A DNA stretch of 64,000 bases from Burkholderiaceae bacterium (lineage in GTDB: Bacteria > Pseudomonadota > Gammaproteobacteria > Burkholderiales > Burkholderiaceae_E): the NCBI GenBank assembly GCA_027493945.1, contig JAOSJU010000001.1, positions 2,662,484-2,726,483 on the forward strand, read 5' to 3'. The notes beneath the pieces are model-generated. The model was not told the origin of the DNA. It made no database searches and saw only the letters and a list, made by a program, of their open reading frames with translations. Shown here piece by piece: positions 49,026-60,064 of the stretch. Every line of letters starts with the position of its first letter. Position 1 is the stretch's first letter. Position numbers and translations under genes: made by a program.

Positions 49026-50015
49026 GTGGCAGAGAACATTGAGCCGCGCGGGACCACAGCAGCCGGGCCTTGGGCGCACCAGCCGGTGCTGCTCGACGAG
49101 GCCATCGACGCGCTGGCGATCCGTCCCGACGGCCGCTACGTCGACGGCACCTTCGGGCGCGGCGGACACAGTCGCGCGATCCTGGCGCGGCTCGGCCCGG
49201 CCGGGCGGCTGCTCGCGATCGACCGCGATCCGCAGGCGATCGCCGTGGGCAGTGCCTGGAGCGACCCGCGCTTCGCGATCGAGCATGCGCGCTTCTCCGA
49301 ACTCGACGCGGTGCTCGACGCGCACGGCTTCGACCGGGTCGACGGGGTGCTGCTCGATCTCGGCGTTTCCTCGCCGCAGCTGGACGACCCGGCGCGCGGC
49401 TTCAGCTTTCGTGAGGACGGGCCGCTGGACATGCGGATGGATCCGACGCGCGGGTTCTCCGCACGCGAGTGGCTCCTGCGTGCAACCGAGGACGACATCG
49501 CGAAGGTGGTGAAAGACTATGGGGAAGAGCGGTTTGCTGTTCAGATTGCAGAGGCGATTGTTGCTCGCCGCCGGCAGGCCGGCGAACAGGCGCTTCGCAC
49601 GACCGCAGAGCTTGCCGCACTCGTGGCGGCCGTCGTCAGGCGCCGGGGCAGGGCGGAGCCGGGCAAGGATCCGGCCACCCGCACTTTTCAGGCTCTACGG
49701 ATTCACGTCAATCAGGAACTCGAGGAGCTCGCGATAGTCCTCGTCAAGGCGGTCGCCCGCCTGGTGCCGGGAGGGCGGCTCGTCGTCATCAGTTTTCACT
49801 CGCTGGAAGACCGGATGGTCAAGCAATTCATCGCGCACGAGGCCGGACGCGACGCCGCGCGCGATCCGGTCACCGGTGCGCCGCGCCACGACGTGACGCC
49901 GCGCCTGCGGGCGATCGCGCGGGTGCTGCCGGGCGCAGCGCGACCGAAGGGCCGCACGCGGCCGGCGAATCCGCGCGAGCGCTCGGCGGTGATGCGCGTG
50001 GCCGAGCGCACTTGA
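49026..50015 (+). CDS. rsmH: 16S rRNA (cytosine-1402-N4)-methyltransferase
   Basis: A 329-residue methyltransferase of the MraW type that acts on C1402 in the ribosomal P site. [28 protein letters not shown] (SAM-binding), [31 protein letters not shown] and [15 protein letters not shown] are the family motifs. The start is GTG 49026, three bases after the mraZ stop. Codons from about 49503 to 49745 use A or T in third position far more than the surrounding sequence (AAA, TAT, GAA, TTT, ATT, GTT, GCA), although the protein is normal there. ftsL follows after 28 bases. Confidence 0.95.
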   Translation: MAENIEPRGTTAAGPWAHQPVLLDEAIDALAIRPDGRYVDGTFGRGGHSRAILARLGPAGRLLAIDRDPQAIAVGSAWSDPRFAIEHARFSELDAVLDAHGFDRVDGVLLDLGVSSPQLDDPARGFSFREDGPLDMRMDPTRGFSAREWLLRATEDDIAKVVKDYGEERFAVQIAEAIVARRRQAGEQALRTTAELAALVAAVVRRRGRAEPGKDPATRTFQALRIHVNQELEELAIVLVKAVARLVPGGRLVVISFHSLEDRMVKQFIAHEAGRDAARDPVTGAPRHDVTPRLRAIARVLPGAARPKGRTRPANPRERSAVMRVAERT

Positions 50016-50043
50016 GGCCCTGACGATCACCGGAGCGACGACG

Positions 50044-50406
50044 ATGACCCGCGCGAACATCCTCCTCTCGGCCCTTCTGGTTGCGTGTGCCCTCGGACTG
50101 GTCACTTCGCAATACCGCGCGCGCAAGCTCTTCGTCGACGTCGAGCACGCGCAGACGCAGGCCGCCCAGCTCGAAGTGGGCTGGAACCAGCTGCAGGTCG
50201 AGCAGACCGCGCTCGCCAAGGCCGCGCTGATCGACACGAAGGCGCGTCGCGAGCTGGCGATGCAGTCGGTGTCGGCCGATCGCACGCTGCACCTGGTCGT
50301 CGAGCCGGTCGAGCGGACGGTGCGGCTGAGCACGCCGCTGCCGGACCTCGCGGCTGCGACCGGCAAGCCGGGCTCGCGCGCGAGGCCGGCGGGGGCGCAT
50401 CGATGA
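50044..50406 (+). CDS. ftsL: Cell division protein FtsL
   Basis: A 120-residue bitopic protein. A short cytosolic start is followed by one transmembrane helix (ILLSALLVACALGLVTS, residues about 6-22) and a periplasmic coiled-coil segment (VDVEHAQTQAAQLEVGWNQLQVEQ). FtsL joins FtsB and FtsQ in the divisome and activates FtsWI. Assignment rests on topology plus position between rsmH and ftsI, as sequence conservation in this family is low. Its TGA overlaps the ftsI start. Confidence 0.9.
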   Translation: MTRANILLSALLVACALGLVTSQYRARKLFVDVEHAQTQAAQLEVGWNQLQVEQTALAKAALIDTKARRELAMQSVSADRTLHLVVEPVERTVRLSTPLPDLAAATGKPGSRARPAGAHR

Positions 50407-52148
50407 CCCGCCGCTCGAACCGCAACGTGCCGTTCGCGTCGAACCCGCTGCTGCGGGTGAAGCTTCCTGCCTGGCGCTCGCAGGTGGTGATGCTGATGGT
50501 GGCGCTCGCGTTCGTCGCCCTCGCGTCCCGGGCGGTCTGGCTGCAGGTCTTTTCGCAGACCTTCCTGCAGAAGCAGGGCGAGATGCGCTACGCGAAGACG
50601 ATCGAGCTTCCGGCCTCGCGCGGCAAGATCTTCGACCGCAACGGCGTGGTGCTCGCCTCGAGCCTGCCGGCGCGCGCGGTCTGGGCGATTCCCGAGCAGG
50701 TCGACGCCACGCCGCGGCAGCTCGCTTCGCTCGCGAAGCTGCTCGACACCGGCGAGCGCGAGCTGCGTCGAAAGCTCGCCGAAGAGGATCGCAGCTTCGT
50801 CTACCTGAAGCGGCAGGTCGACGCCGCGGTGGCCGAGCAGGTCGCGGCGCTGCAGATTCCCGGCATCCACCAGCAGCGCGAATACAAGCGCTACTACCCG
50901 CAGGGCGAAACCTTCGCCCACGTCGTGGGCTTCACCAACGTGGAGGACGTCGGACAGGAGGGAGTCGAGCTCGCGCGCAATCCCGAGCTGGCCGGACGGT
51001 CCGGCAGCCGTCGCGTGATTCGCGACCGCCTCGGGCGCGTGATCGAGGATGTCGGCGCGGTGCGCGAGCCGCACAACGGACGCGACCTCGCGCTGTCGAT
51101 CGACAGCAAGATCCAGTTCCTCGCGTTCGATGCGCTGCGCGAGGCGGTGCAGTCGAACAAGGCGAAGGCGGGCGCGGCGGTGGTGATCGATGCGCGCAGC
51201 GGCGAGGTGCTCGCGCTCGCCAACTGGCCCACCTACAACCCGAACCAGCGCGGTCAGCTCTCGGGCGCGCAACTGCGCAACCGCGCGATCACCGACACCT
51301 TCGAGCCGGGCTCGACGATGAAGCCGTTCACCATCGCGCTGGCGCTCGAGCTCGGCGAGGTGACCCCGTCCACGGTGATCCAGACTGCGCCCGGCCGGCT
51401 GACGATCGGGCCGAACACGATCGGCGACGCCCATCCGCACGGGCCGCTCACCGTCGAGCAGGTGGTACAGAAGTCGTCCAATGTGGGCACCGCGAAGATC
51501 GCGCTGGGCATGCCGGCCCAGAAGATGTGGGAGATGTACGCCGAGCTCGGCTTCGGGCAGGCGCCGCGGATCGGCTTTCCGGGCGCCGTCGCCGGGCGCG
51601 TGAGGCCGTACAAGAGCTGGCGGCCGATCGAGCAGGCGACGATGTCCTATGGCTACGGGCTGTCGGTGTCGCTGCTGCAGCTGGCACGCGCGTATACCGT
51701 GTTCGCCAACGATGGCGAGCTGCTGCCGCTGTCGATGTTCAAGGTCGACGAGCAGCCGGCCGGCCAGCAGGTGATGGCGGCGAAGACCGCGCGCTCGGTG
51801 AGGCACATGCTCGAAATGGCCGCCGGCCCCGGGGGCACCGCGCCGCAGGCCCAGATCGCTGGATACCGTGTCGCCGGCAAGACCGGCACCGCGCACAAGC
51901 GCGACGGCGGCAAGTACGTGAACAAGTACCTGGCCTCGTTCGTGGGCTTCGCGCCGGTCTCCGATCCGCGGGTGATCGTCGCGGTCATGGTCGACGAGCC
52001 GGCTGCCGGAAAATACTACGGCGGGCTGGTGGCAGCGCCGGTGTTCGCCCGGATTGTCGGCGATTCGCTGCGCACGCTGCGCGTGCCGCCCGACGCCCCG
52101 ATGGCGCAGCTGGCCGTGCCCGGGCCAGCCGTGAAGGAGAGCCTGTGA
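50403..52148 (+). CDS. ftsI: Peptidoglycan D,D-transpeptidase FtsI (PBP3)
   Basis: A 581-residue class B penicillin-binding protein. A single N-terminal anchor helix (VVMLMVALAFVALASRAVW) is followed by the non-catalytic domain from SRGKIFDRNGVVLA. The transpeptidase domain has the active-site STMK (Ser304) in FEPGSTMKPF, the SSN motif in VQKSSNVGTAK and the KTGT motif in VAGKTGTAHK. It crosslinks septal peptidoglycan with FtsW. ATG 50403 overlaps the ftsL stop, and the end overlaps the murE GTG. Confidence 0.96.
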   Translation: MTRRSNRNVPFASNPLLRVKLPAWRSQVVMLMVALAFVALASRAVWLQVFSQTFLQKQGEMRYAKTIELPASRGKIFDRNGVVLASSLPARAVWAIPEQVDATPRQLASLAKLLDTGERELRRKLAEEDRSFVYLKRQVDAAVAEQVAALQIPGIHQQREYKRYYPQGETFAHVVGFTNVEDVGQEGVELARNPELAGRSGSRRVIRDRLGRVIEDVGAVREPHNGRDLALSIDSKIQFLAFDALREAVQSNKAKAGAAVVIDARSGEVLALANWPTYNPNQRGQLSGAQLRNRAITDTFEPGSTMKPFTIALALELGEVTPSTVIQTAPGRLTIGPNTIGDAHPHGPLTVEQVVQKSSNVGTAKIALGMPAQKMWEMYAELGFGQAPRIGFPGAVAGRVRPYKSWRPIEQATMSYGYGLSVSLLQLARAYTVFANDGELLPLSMFKVDEQPAGQQVMAAKTARSVRHMLEMAAGPGGTAPQAQIAGYRVAGKTGTAHKRDGGKYVNKYLASFVGFAPVSDPRVIVAVMVDEPAAGKYYGGLVAAPVFARIVGDSLRTLRVPPDAPMAQLAVPGPAVKESL

Positions 52149-53673
52149 CCGAACAGACCGGGCAGCAGGCGGCGCTTGCCGCTTCGCTCGGACAATGGCT
52201 GCGCGAGGCGCTCGCGCCGGGCGCCGCGCTGGTGGCCGACAGCCGTGCGGTGCGCCCGGGCGACGGCTTCGTCGCCTGGCACGGCGCGAGCCACGACGGT
52301 CGCGACTTCATCGGCCAGGCGATCGGCCGCGGCGCGGCCGCGGTGCTCTACGAAGCCGGCGCGCAGGTCGAGACCGGGCCGGTCGCGAGCCGCGAGGTGG
52401 CGCAGCTCAGGCAGCTGGCCGGGCCGATCGCGGCCGAATACTACGGTCGGCCGAGCGAGCGGCTCGAAGTCGTCGCGGTGACCGGCACCAACGGCAAGAC
52501 CAGCTGCACGCAGTGGATCGCCCGCGGAATGGCGAAGGCGGGCCGCCGCGCCGCGGTGATCGGCACGCTGGGCAGCGGCATCGTGCCCGTCGACGATTCG
52601 GCCGTGACCCTCGACGCCTTCGGGCTGACCACTCCGGACGCGGTGGCGCTGCAGCGAATGCTCGGCGGCTTCGTCGAAGCGGGGGTCGAAGTGGTCGCGA
52701 TGGAAGCCTCGTCGATCGGCCTGCATCAAGGGCGCCTCGACGGCACGCACATCGGCACGGCGGTGTTCACCAATTTCTCGCGCGACCACCTCGACTACCA
52801 CGGCACCGAGGAAGCCTACCGGAAGCGAAGCGGCGCCTGTTCGGCTGGGAGGGGCTGCGCACCGCGATCGTCAACGGCGACGACCCGGTCGCATCGCGGA
52901 TCCTGGAGGGTTTGCCGGACACGGTGCAGACGGTAGCGTTCGGGCAGCTGCCCGGCGAGCACGGCTGGCGCGCGCGCCGCAAGCTGTCGGCCTACCGGAT
53001 CGTCGAGGAACGCGACGGCACGCAGGTGTCGGTGGGCGGCGACTGGGGCCGCGCGCAACTGCGGCTGCGCCTGATCGGCGAATTCAACGTGGTCAACGCG
53101 ATGGCGGTCGCCGCGACCTGGCTCAGCCTCGGCGACAGCTTCGAGGATGCGATGCGGCGGCTCGAGGCGCTTCGGCCGCTGCCCGGGCGCATGGAGCAGG
53201 TCGTCGTCGACGGCGGCCCGCTGGTGGTGGTCGACTACGCTCACTCGCCCGACGCGCTGCTCGTCGTGCTGCAGGCGCTGCGGCCGATCGCCGACGCGCG
53301 CGGTGGCGCGCTGTGGTGCGTGTTCGGCGCGGGCGGCGATCGCGACACCGGCAAGCGTCCGATCATGGGCATGGTGGCCGAGCGCTTCGCCGACCGCGTC
53401 GTGGTCACCAGCGACAACCCGCGCAGCGAGACGCCGTTCCGGATCGCGTCGGACATCCGCGCCGGGTTCACGCGCGAGCCGTGGCTCACCGAGCTCGATC
53501 GCGACGCCGCGATCCGCAGCGCGCTCGCCAGCGCGGGTGCCGACGACGTGGTCCTGATCGCCGGCAAGGGGCACGAGACCTGGCAGGAGATCGAGGGCCG
53601 GCGCCTGCCGTTCTCCGACGTCGAGGTGGCTCGTCGCTGCCTGAGGCAGCGCCCGGAGGCGGTACGTGTTTGA
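52145..53673 (+). CDS. murE: UDP-MurNAc-L-Ala-D-Glu:meso-DAP ligase MurE (frame break)
   Basis: A ligase of about 509 residues. ATP loop [15 protein letters not shown], then MEASSIGLHQGR, TNFSRDHLDYHGT, GEFNVVNAMA and VVDYAHSPDALLVVL. The motif TSDNPRSE marks meso-diaminopimelate as the amino acid added. At about 52821-52826 a base is missing, so EEAYRK passes to AKRRLFGWEGLR only after repair. The start is GTG 52145, overlapping the ftsI stop. The end GTA CGT GTT TGA overlaps the murF start. Confidence 0.95.
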
Positions 53674-55043
53674 GCTGCGCCAGGGCGCTCGGCTGGCTCT
53701 CGGCAGGATGCCTGTACGGTGACGGAGCCGTCCGCGTCGGCGGCGTGTCCACCGATACGCGCAGCATCGCAGCCGGCGATCTGTTCGTCGCGCTGCGCGG
53801 CGAGCGCTTCGACGCACACGACTTCCTCGGGCGGGCGCAGGCTGAAGGCGCGGCGGCGATCGTCTTCGAGCGCTGGGTGCCCGGCATCCGGGTGCCGGCG
53901 ATCCGCGTTGCCGACAGCCGTCGCGCGCTCGGCGAGATCGCGCGAGGCTGGCGCAGCCGCTTCGAGCTTGCGCTGGTCACGGTGGCAGGCGCCAATGGCA
54001 AGACCACGGTGAAGGAGATGGTCTCGGCGATCCCGGCCGGCCACTTCGGCGAGACGCATCGGCTGGCCACTCGCGGCAACCTCAACAACGACGTCGGCGT
54101 GCCCTTGACCCTGCTGCGGCTGCGCGACGAGCATCGCGCGGCGGTCGTCGAGATCGGCACCAACCACCCGGGCGAGATCGCGTGGCTGGCCTCGGTGGTG
54201 CGGCCCACGGTCGCGCTGGTGAACAACGCGCAGCGCGAGCACCAGGAGTTCCTGCAGGGGGTCGAGGGCTCGGCGCGCGAGAACGGCGCCTCGATCGCGG
54301 CGCTCGGCGACGACGGCGTCGCCGTCTTCCCCGGCGACGACTCGCAGGCGCCGCTTTGGCGCGAACTCGCGGCCGCGCGTCGTCGCGTCGAGTTCGGCCT
54401 CGATGCCGGCGCCGTCGCGCGCTACCCGGTTCGCGCGGCGCCCGATGCGCGCCCGGACGGCTTCGCGCTCGAGGTCGCGGGCCGGGGGGTCGAAGTCCGG
54501 CTGGCGATCGACGGCGCGCACAACGTGCGCAACGCACTGGCGGCAGCGGCCTGTGCGCATGCGCTGGGCATCGATGCGGAGGCGATCGCAGCGGGCCTGG
54601 CGCGCTTTCGCCCGCCGATGGGCAGGCTGGCGCGGCTGCGCGGCGCGCACGGCGCCGCGCTGATCGACGACAGCTACAACGCCAACCCGGATTCGGTGCG
54701 TGCCGCGATCGACGCGCTGGCGGCCTGCGAGGGGCGCGGCGTGCTCGTGCTGGGCGACATGGGAGAGATCGGCGAGCACGGCGTGTTGTACCACCGCGAG
54801 GTCGGCGCCTGGGCGCGCGAGCGCGGAGTCGCGCACCTGCTCGCACTGGGCGAGGCCACGCGCGACAGCGTCGCGGCCTTCGGGCCCGGCGGCGAGCACT
54901 TCGACGCGGTCGAGGCGCTGGTGGAGCGCGCGCGCGGGCTGTGCGAGCCGGGTGTCACGGTGCTGGTCAAGGGTTCGCGCTTCATGAGGATGGAGCGGGT
55001 GGTCGCGGCGCTCGGCGGGACGCCGCCCGGGGAGCGCCACTGA
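53666..55043 (+). CDS. murF: UDP-MurNAc-tripeptide:D-Ala-D-Ala ligase MurF (frame break at the start)
   Basis: A ligase of about 458 residues adding D-Ala-D-Ala to the UDP-MurNAc tripeptide. [63 protein letters not shown] and [10 protein letters not shown] are typical. As it stands the frame can only begin at TTG 53670. If one G is dropped from GGG at 53683-53685, GTG 53666 gives [14 protein letters not shown], which matches the normal MurF N-terminus; this is preferred. GGAGG lies seven bases upstream. mraY starts on its stop codon. Confidence 0.94.
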
Positions 55044-56212
55044 TGCTGCTCGAACTCGCGCAATGGCTGGCGAAGGACATCCGTGCGTTCTCGGTGTTCG
55101 GCTACATCACGCTGCGCGCAGTGCTCGCGGCACTCACGGCGCTCGCGATCGGGCTGATGTTCGGCCCCGCGCTGATCCGCAAGCTCACTGCGATGAAGAT
55201 CGGCCAGGCGGTTCGCAGCGACGGCCCGCAGACCCATCTGGTCAAGTCCGGCACCCCGACCATGGGCGGCGCGCTGATCCTGATCTCGATCGGCACCGCC
55301 ACGCTGCTGTGGGCCGACCTGTCGAACCGGTTCGTCTGGATCGTGCTCGCGGTCACCTTCGGCTTCGGCTGGATCGGCTGGATCGACGACTACCGCAAGG
55401 TGGTGCACCGCGACCCGAAGGGAATGTCGGCGAAGGAAAAGTACTTCTGGCAATCGGCGATCGGCCTGACCGCCGCGTTTGCGCTCGCCTTCGCCGTACC
55501 CGCGCAGTCGAACGAGCAGGCCTGGGTACTTTTCTCCGACTGGGTCTTCGGCGGCTTTCGTACCGGCCTGCCGGTGCAGGCCGACCTGATCGTGCCGTTC
55601 TTCAAGCAGGTGGCCTATCCGCTCGGCGTGTCGGGCTTCATCGTGCTGACCTCACCGGTGATCGTGGGGTCGAGCAACGCGGTCAACCTCACCGATGGCG
55701 CCGACGGGCTGGCGATCATGCCGGCGGTGCTGGTGGGCTCGGCGCTGGGGATCTTCGCCTACGCGGCGGGCAACGCCGTGTTCGCCCGATACCTGCTGAT
55801 TCCGCACATTCCGGGCGCCGGCGAGCTCACCGTGTTCTGCGCGGCGATCGCCGGGTCCGGCCTGGCGTTCCTCTGGTACAACGCATACCCCGCGCAGGTG
55901 TTCATGGGCGACGTCGGCGCGCTCGCGCTCGGCGCGGCGCTCGGCACGATCGCGGTGATCGTGCGCCAGGAGATCGTGCTGTTCATCATGGGCGGCGTGT
56001 TCGTCGTCGAGACGCTGTCGGTGATGATCCAGGTCGGCTATTACAAGTACACGAAGCGGCGCTACGGCGAGGGCCGGCGCATCTTCAGGATGGCGCCGCT
56101 GCACCATCACTTCGAGGTCGGCGGAGTCAAGGAGAGCCAGGTCGTCGTCCGCTTCTGGATCGTGACGATGATGCTGGTGCTGTTCGGCCTGTCCACGCTG
56201 AAGCTGCGATGA
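55043..56212 (+). CDS. mraY: Phospho-N-acetylmuramoyl-pentapeptide-transferase
   Basis: A 389-residue integral membrane enzyme with ten helices that makes lipid I from UDP-MurNAc-pentapeptide and undecaprenyl phosphate. [26 protein letters not shown] (the Asp pair), [33 protein letters not shown] and MAPLHHHFE are the diagnostic motifs, all intact. ATG 55043 shares a base with the murF stop. murD begins in the final codons. Confidence 0.97.
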   Translation: MLLELAQWLAKDIRAFSVFGYITLRAVLAALTALAIGLMFGPALIRKLTAMKIGQAVRSDGPQTHLVKSGTPTMGGALILISIGTATLLWADLSNRFVWIVLAVTFGFGWIGWIDDYRKVVHRDPKGMSAKEKYFWQSAIGLTAAFALAFAVPAQSNEQAWVLFSDWVFGGFRTGLPVQADLIVPFFKQVAYPLGVSGFIVLTSPVIVGSSNAVNLTDGADGLAIMPAVLVGSALGIFAYAAGNAVFARYLLIPHIPGAGELTVFCAAIAGSGLAFLWYNAYPAQVFMGDVGALALGAALGTIAVIVRQEIVLFIMGGVFVVETLSVMIQVGYYKYTKRRYGEGRRIFRMAPLHHHFEVGGVKESQVVVRFWIVTMMLVLFGLSTLKLR

Positions 56213-57783
56213 GCCAGTCCTTCGACGGCGCGCAACTGCACCTGTTCGACCTGAAGGACCGGCAGGTGCTCGTGCTGGGCCTGGGCGACTCGGGCGTCGC
56301 GATGGCGCGCTGGTCCGCGCGCCGGGGCGCGCGCGTGCGGGTGGCCGACACGCGCAGCGTCGACGGCACCGACCTGCCGCAGTTGCAGGCGTTGCGCGAG
56401 CAGGCGGGCGCGATCGCGGGTGCGATCGAATACGCGGCCGGACCGGCCTGGAGCGAGCGCTGGCTCGACGGCGTCGACCCGGTCGCGTGGAGTCCGGGCC
56501 TGTCGATCGAGCGCGGCGAGTCGGCGCGCTTTCACGCGCTGGCGCGCGAGCGCGGCATCGCGGTGGCGGGCGAGCTCGAGCTGTTCGCGCAGGCGCTCGC
56601 CGACCTGCGCGAATCGGGCTACCGGCCGAAAGTGATCGCGGTGACCGGCACCAACGGCAAGACGACCACCGTCGCGCTGGCGGGGCACCTGTGCCGCGGC
56701 GCCGGCCTGGAGACCCTTGCCGCCGGCAACATCCGTCCGGCGATGCTCGACGCGCTCGGTGCGGCGATCGACGCCGACGCACTGCCGCAGGCCTGGGTGC
56801 TCGAACTGTCGAGCTTTCAGCTGGCGCTGGCGCAGGGCTTCGCGCCCGACGCGGCGGCGATCCTGAACGTGAGCGAGGACCATCTCGACTGGCATGCGAC
56901 GATGGACAGCTACGTCGCCGCCAAGCAGCGCATCTACGGCCCGTTCACGATCGCGGTCTTCGACCGCGGCGACGCGGCCAGCGCGCCGCGTCGCGCAGCC
57001 GCGGCTCCGGCAGCCCGCGGCGCGGGCGCCCCGGCGCCGTTGTCGATCACCTTCGGCGTCGATGCGCCGCAGGCCGCCGGCGACTTCGGCCTGGTGCGCG
57101 ATGGCGCGCTCGTCTGGCTCGCGCAGGCCGTCGCCGACGACGACGCCCCCGCGGGCCGCCGTCGCCGCGAGCCGGCCGCGTTCACCGTGCGGCGGCTCAT
57201 GCCGGCCGACGCGCTGCGCATCCGCGGCGTGCACAACCAGCTCAACGCGCTCGCGGCGCTTGCGCTGTGCAGCGCGATCGGCGTGCCGATGGCGAAGATG
57301 CTGCACGCGCTGCGCGACTACGCCGGCGAGCCGCATCGCTGCCAGCTGCTGGCCGTGATCGACGGCGTCGAGTACTACGACGACAGCAAGGGCACGAACG
57401 TCGGCGCGACGATCGCCGCGCTGCGCGGCCTGGGGCGCCGCTATCGGCTGATCGCCGGCGGCGACGGCAAGGGCCAGGACTTCGCGCCGCTGGCGGGGCC
57501 GGTGCGCGAGCACGCCGCCGCGGTCTACCTGATCGGTCGCGACGCGCCGCTGCTGCGCGCTGCGCTGCAGGCCACCTCGGTGCCGCTCGTCGATTGCGCG
57601 AGTCTCGAGCAGGCGGTCCAGCGTGCCGCCGGCGACGCCCGTTCGGGCGAGGCGGTGCTGCTGTCGCCGGCCTGCGCGAGCCTGGACATGTTCCGCAGCT
57701 ACGTGCATCGTGCCGAGGCGTTCGCGCAGGCCGTGCGCGCGATCGCCGAGGCGCGAGGCGTCGCGATGGAGGCGCGATGCTGA
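56209..57783 (+). CDS. murD: UDP-N-acetylmuramoylalanine--D-glutamate ligase
   Basis: A 524-residue ligase, longer than the usual 440-500. [17 protein letters not shown] opens domain 1. [17 protein letters not shown] binds ATP, then [49 protein letters not shown] and [20 protein letters not shown]. The extra length comes mainly from an Ala/Arg-rich insert at about residues 256-275 and another near residues 305-322, both likely surface loops. It adds D-glutamate to UDP-MurNAc-L-Ala. Its end overlaps ftsW by seven bases. Confidence 0.96.
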   Translation: MSQSFDGAQLHLFDLKDRQVLVLGLGDSGVAMARWSARRGARVRVADTRSVDGTDLPQLQALREQAGAIAGAIEYAAGPAWSERWLDGVDPVAWSPGLSIERGESARFHALARERGIAVAGELELFAQALADLRESGYRPKVIAVTGTNGKTTTVALAGHLCRGAGLETLAAGNIRPAMLDALGAAIDADALPQAWVLELSSFQLALAQGFAPDAAAILNVSEDHLDWHATMDSYVAAKQRIYGPFTIAVFDRGDAASAPRRAAAAPAARGAGAPAPLSITFGVDAPQAAGDFGLVRDGALVWLAQAVADDDAPAGRRRREPAAFTVRRLMPADALRIRGVHNQLNALAALALCSAIGVPMAKMLHALRDYAGEPHRCQLLAVIDGVEYYDDSKGTNVGATIAALRGLGRRYRLIAGGDGKGQDFAPLAGPVREHAAAVYLIGRDAPLLRAALQATSVPLVDCASLEQAVQRAAGDARSGEAVLLSPACASLDMFRSYVHRAEAFAQAVRAIAEARGVAMEARC

Positions 57784-58997
57784 GCCTGCGCCTTCCCGGC
57801 CGCGCCCGGCAGGATGCGCAGCCGTTGCTGCGCCGGGGCGCGTTGCGCCCGGCCGCGGCTGGCGTCGCACAGAGCGCCGATTTCGCGATGCTCTGGGTGG
57901 TCGCGGTGCTGCTGCTCACCGGCCTGGTGATGGTCTACTCCGCGTCGATCGCGCTGCCCGATTCGCCGCGCTTCGCCAACTACGCGCCGACCCATTTCCT
58001 GTTGCGCCACGTGATGGCGCTGCTGATCGGCGTGGCAGCCGCGCTGGTGGCGTTCGCGGTTCCGGTGCGCGAATGGCAGGCCTGGTCGAAATGGATGTTT
58101 CTGGCGGGCCTCGTGCTTCTGGTGATCGTGCTGATTCCCGGCGTCGGCAAGTCGGTCTACGGTGCGCGCCGCTGGCTGTCGCTGTACGTGTTCAACCTGC
58201 AGCCGTCCGAGCTGATGAAGCTGTTCGTCGTGCTCTACGCGGCCGACTACACGGTGCGCAAGCAGGACTCGATGCAAAGCGTGCGCAAGGGCTTCCTGCC
58301 GATGGGCGCTGCGGTGGTGCTGGTGGGGCTGCTGCTGCTGCTCGAGCCCGACATGGGTGCCTTCGTGGTGATCGCCGCGATCGCGATGGGGCTGCTCTTC
58401 CTCGGCGGCGTCAACGGCAGGCTGTTCGCGGCGCTGGTGGTGATTGCCGGCACCACCTTCTCGCTGCTGATCTGGCTGTCGCCGTGGAGGCGCGAGCGCA
58501 TCTTCGCCTACCTCGATCCGTTCGACGAGGCCAACACGCTGGGCAAGGGCTACCAGCTGTCTCATTCGCTGATCGCGTTCGGCCGCGGCGAGCTGTTCGG
58601 CGTCGGCCTCGGCGGCTCGGTCGAGAAGCTGCACTACCTGCCCGAGGCGCACACCGATTTCCTGCTCGCGGTGATCGGCGAGGAGCTCGGGCTGGCCGGC
58701 GTGATCGTCATCGTCGCGCTGTTCTTCTGGCTGACGCGGCGCGCCTTCGAAATCGGCCGGCAGTCGATCAAGCTCGATCGCACTTTTGCCGGACTGGTGG
58801 CCAAGGGCATCGGAATGTGGATCGGGTTTCAGGCGTTCATCAACATGGGGGTGAACACCGGCCTGCTGCCCACCAAGGGCCTGACGCTGCCGCTGATGAG
58901 CTACGGCGGCAGCGGCATCCTGGTCAACTGCGTGGCGATCGCCGTGCTGCTGAGGGTCGATTACGAGAACAGGCAGCTGATGCGGGGTGCGGCATGA
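57777..58997 (+). CDS. ftsW: Peptidoglycan glycosyltransferase FtsW
   Basis: A 406-residue SEDS-family polymerase of the divisome with ten transmembrane helices after an N-terminal basic segment of about 35 residues. [50 protein letters not shown] (with the catalytic-type Asp), [36 protein letters not shown] and [16 protein letters not shown] are classical. It polymerises glycan strands together with FtsI. ATG 57777 lies inside the last codons of murD, and murG overlaps its stop. Confidence 0.96.
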   Translation: MLSLRLPGRARQDAQPLLRRGALRPAAAGVAQSADFAMLWVVAVLLLTGLVMVYSASIALPDSPRFANYAPTHFLLRHVMALLIGVAAALVAFAVPVREWQAWSKWMFLAGLVLLVIVLIPGVGKSVYGARRWLSLYVFNLQPSELMKLFVVLYAADYTVRKQDSMQSVRKGFLPMGAAVVLVGLLLLLEPDMGAFVVIAAIAMGLLFLGGVNGRLFAALVVIAGTTFSLLIWLSPWRRERIFAYLDPFDEANTLGKGYQLSHSLIAFGRGELFGVGLGGSVEKLHYLPEAHTDFLLAVIGEELGLAGVIVIVALFFWLTRRAFEIGRQSIKLDRTFAGLVAKGIGMWIGFQAFINMGVNTGLLPTKGLTLPLMSYGGSGILVNCVAIAVLLRVDYENRQLMRGAA

Positions 58998-60064
58998 ACG
59001 GGCGCACCATCATGATCATGGCGGGCGGCACCGGCGGCCACGTGATGCCAGGGCTCGCCGTGGCTGCCGAGATGCGCGCACGCGACTGGCGCGTCGTCTG
59101 GCTGGGCAATCCGTCGGGCATGGAAGCGACGCTGGTGCCGAAGCACGGCATCACGATGCAGTGGGTGCGCATGGGCGGCGTGCGCGGCAAGGGCCTGGCG
59201 ACCAAGCTGCTGCTGCCGCTGCGGCTGCTCGCGGCGTTTCGCGACAGCATTCGCGCGCTGCGGGCGACGCGGCCCGCCGTGGTGCTGGGCATGGGCGGCT
59301 ACGTCGCGTTCCCGGGCGGCATGATGGCTTCGCTGCTGCGCCGGCCGCTGGTGGTGCACGAACAGAATTCGGTGGCCGGGCTCACCAACCGGCTGCTCGC
59401 GCGCGTCGCCGACCGGGTGCTCGAGGCGTTTCCGGGCACGCTGCCCGGTGCCCGGTGCACCGGCAATCCGCTGCGCGCCGCGATGCTGCGCGACGACGCG
59501 CCGCAGGCACGCTACGCCGGCCGCAGCGGTCCGCTGCGGCTGCTGGTGGTCGGCGGCAGCCTGGGCGCGCAGGCGCTCAACGATGCGGTGCCGCAGGCGC
59601 TCGCGCGGATGCCCGCGCAGTCGCGTCCGCAGGTGGTGCACCAGTGCGGGCGCGGCCGGCGCGAGGCGCTCGAGGCGCGCTATCGGGAACTCGGCGTCGA
59701 GGCGACGGTGCTCGAATTCATCGACGACATGGCCGCCGCCTACGAACAGGCCGACCTGCTGGTCTGCCGCGCTGGCGCGATGACGGTGGCCGAGATCGCG
59801 GCGATCGGGGTGGCCAGCGTGCTGGTTCCGTATCCGCACGCGGTCGACGACCACCAGACCGGCAACGCGCGCTTCCTGTCGGAGCAGGAAGCGGCAGTGC
59901 TGCTGCCGCAATCCGGGCTCGACCCTGCGCGGCTGGCCGCGCTGCTCGAAGGTTTCGACCGTCCGGGACTCGCGGCGATGGCCGCGCGCGCGCGCTCGCT
60001 CGCCCGGCCCGATGCCGCGCGGCGCGTCGCCGACGCCTGCGAAGAGGTGGCGCGAACCTCATGA
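58994..60064 (+). CDS. murG: UDP-GlcNAc:lipid I N-acetylglucosaminyltransferase
   Basis: A 356-residue GT28 glycosyltransferase. [17 protein letters not shown] is the lipid-acceptor loop. [10 protein letters not shown] and [16 protein letters not shown] are in the N-domain. [31 protein letters not shown] and the nucleotide site [14 protein letters not shown] are in the C-domain. It converts lipid I to lipid II at the cytosolic face of the membrane. ATG 58994 overlaps the ftsW stop, and its TGA overlaps the murC ATG. Confidence 0.96.
   Translation: MNGRTIMIMAGGTGGHVMPGLAVAAEMRARDWRVVWLGNPSGMEATLVPKHGITMQWVRMGGVRGKGLATKLLLPLRLLAAFRDSIRALRATRPAVVLGMGGYVAFPGGMMASLLRRPLVVHEQNSVAGLTNRLLARVADRVLEAFPGTLPGARCTGNPLRAAMLRDDAPQARYAGRSGPLRLLVVGGSLGAQALNDAVPQALARMPAQSRPQVVHQCGRGRREALEARYRELGVEATVLEFIDDMAAAYEQADLLVCRAGAMTVAEIAAIGVASVLVPYPHAVDDHQTGNARFLSEQEAAVLLPQSGLDPARLAALLEGFDRPGLAAMAARARSLARPDAARRVADACEEVARTS

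Noticed and set aside
52801..53685. Programmed frameshifting as an explanation for breaks in murE and murF
   Set aside because: There is no slippery heptamer with a downstream structure, and similar breaks occur in many unrelated genes, which fits sequence error better.
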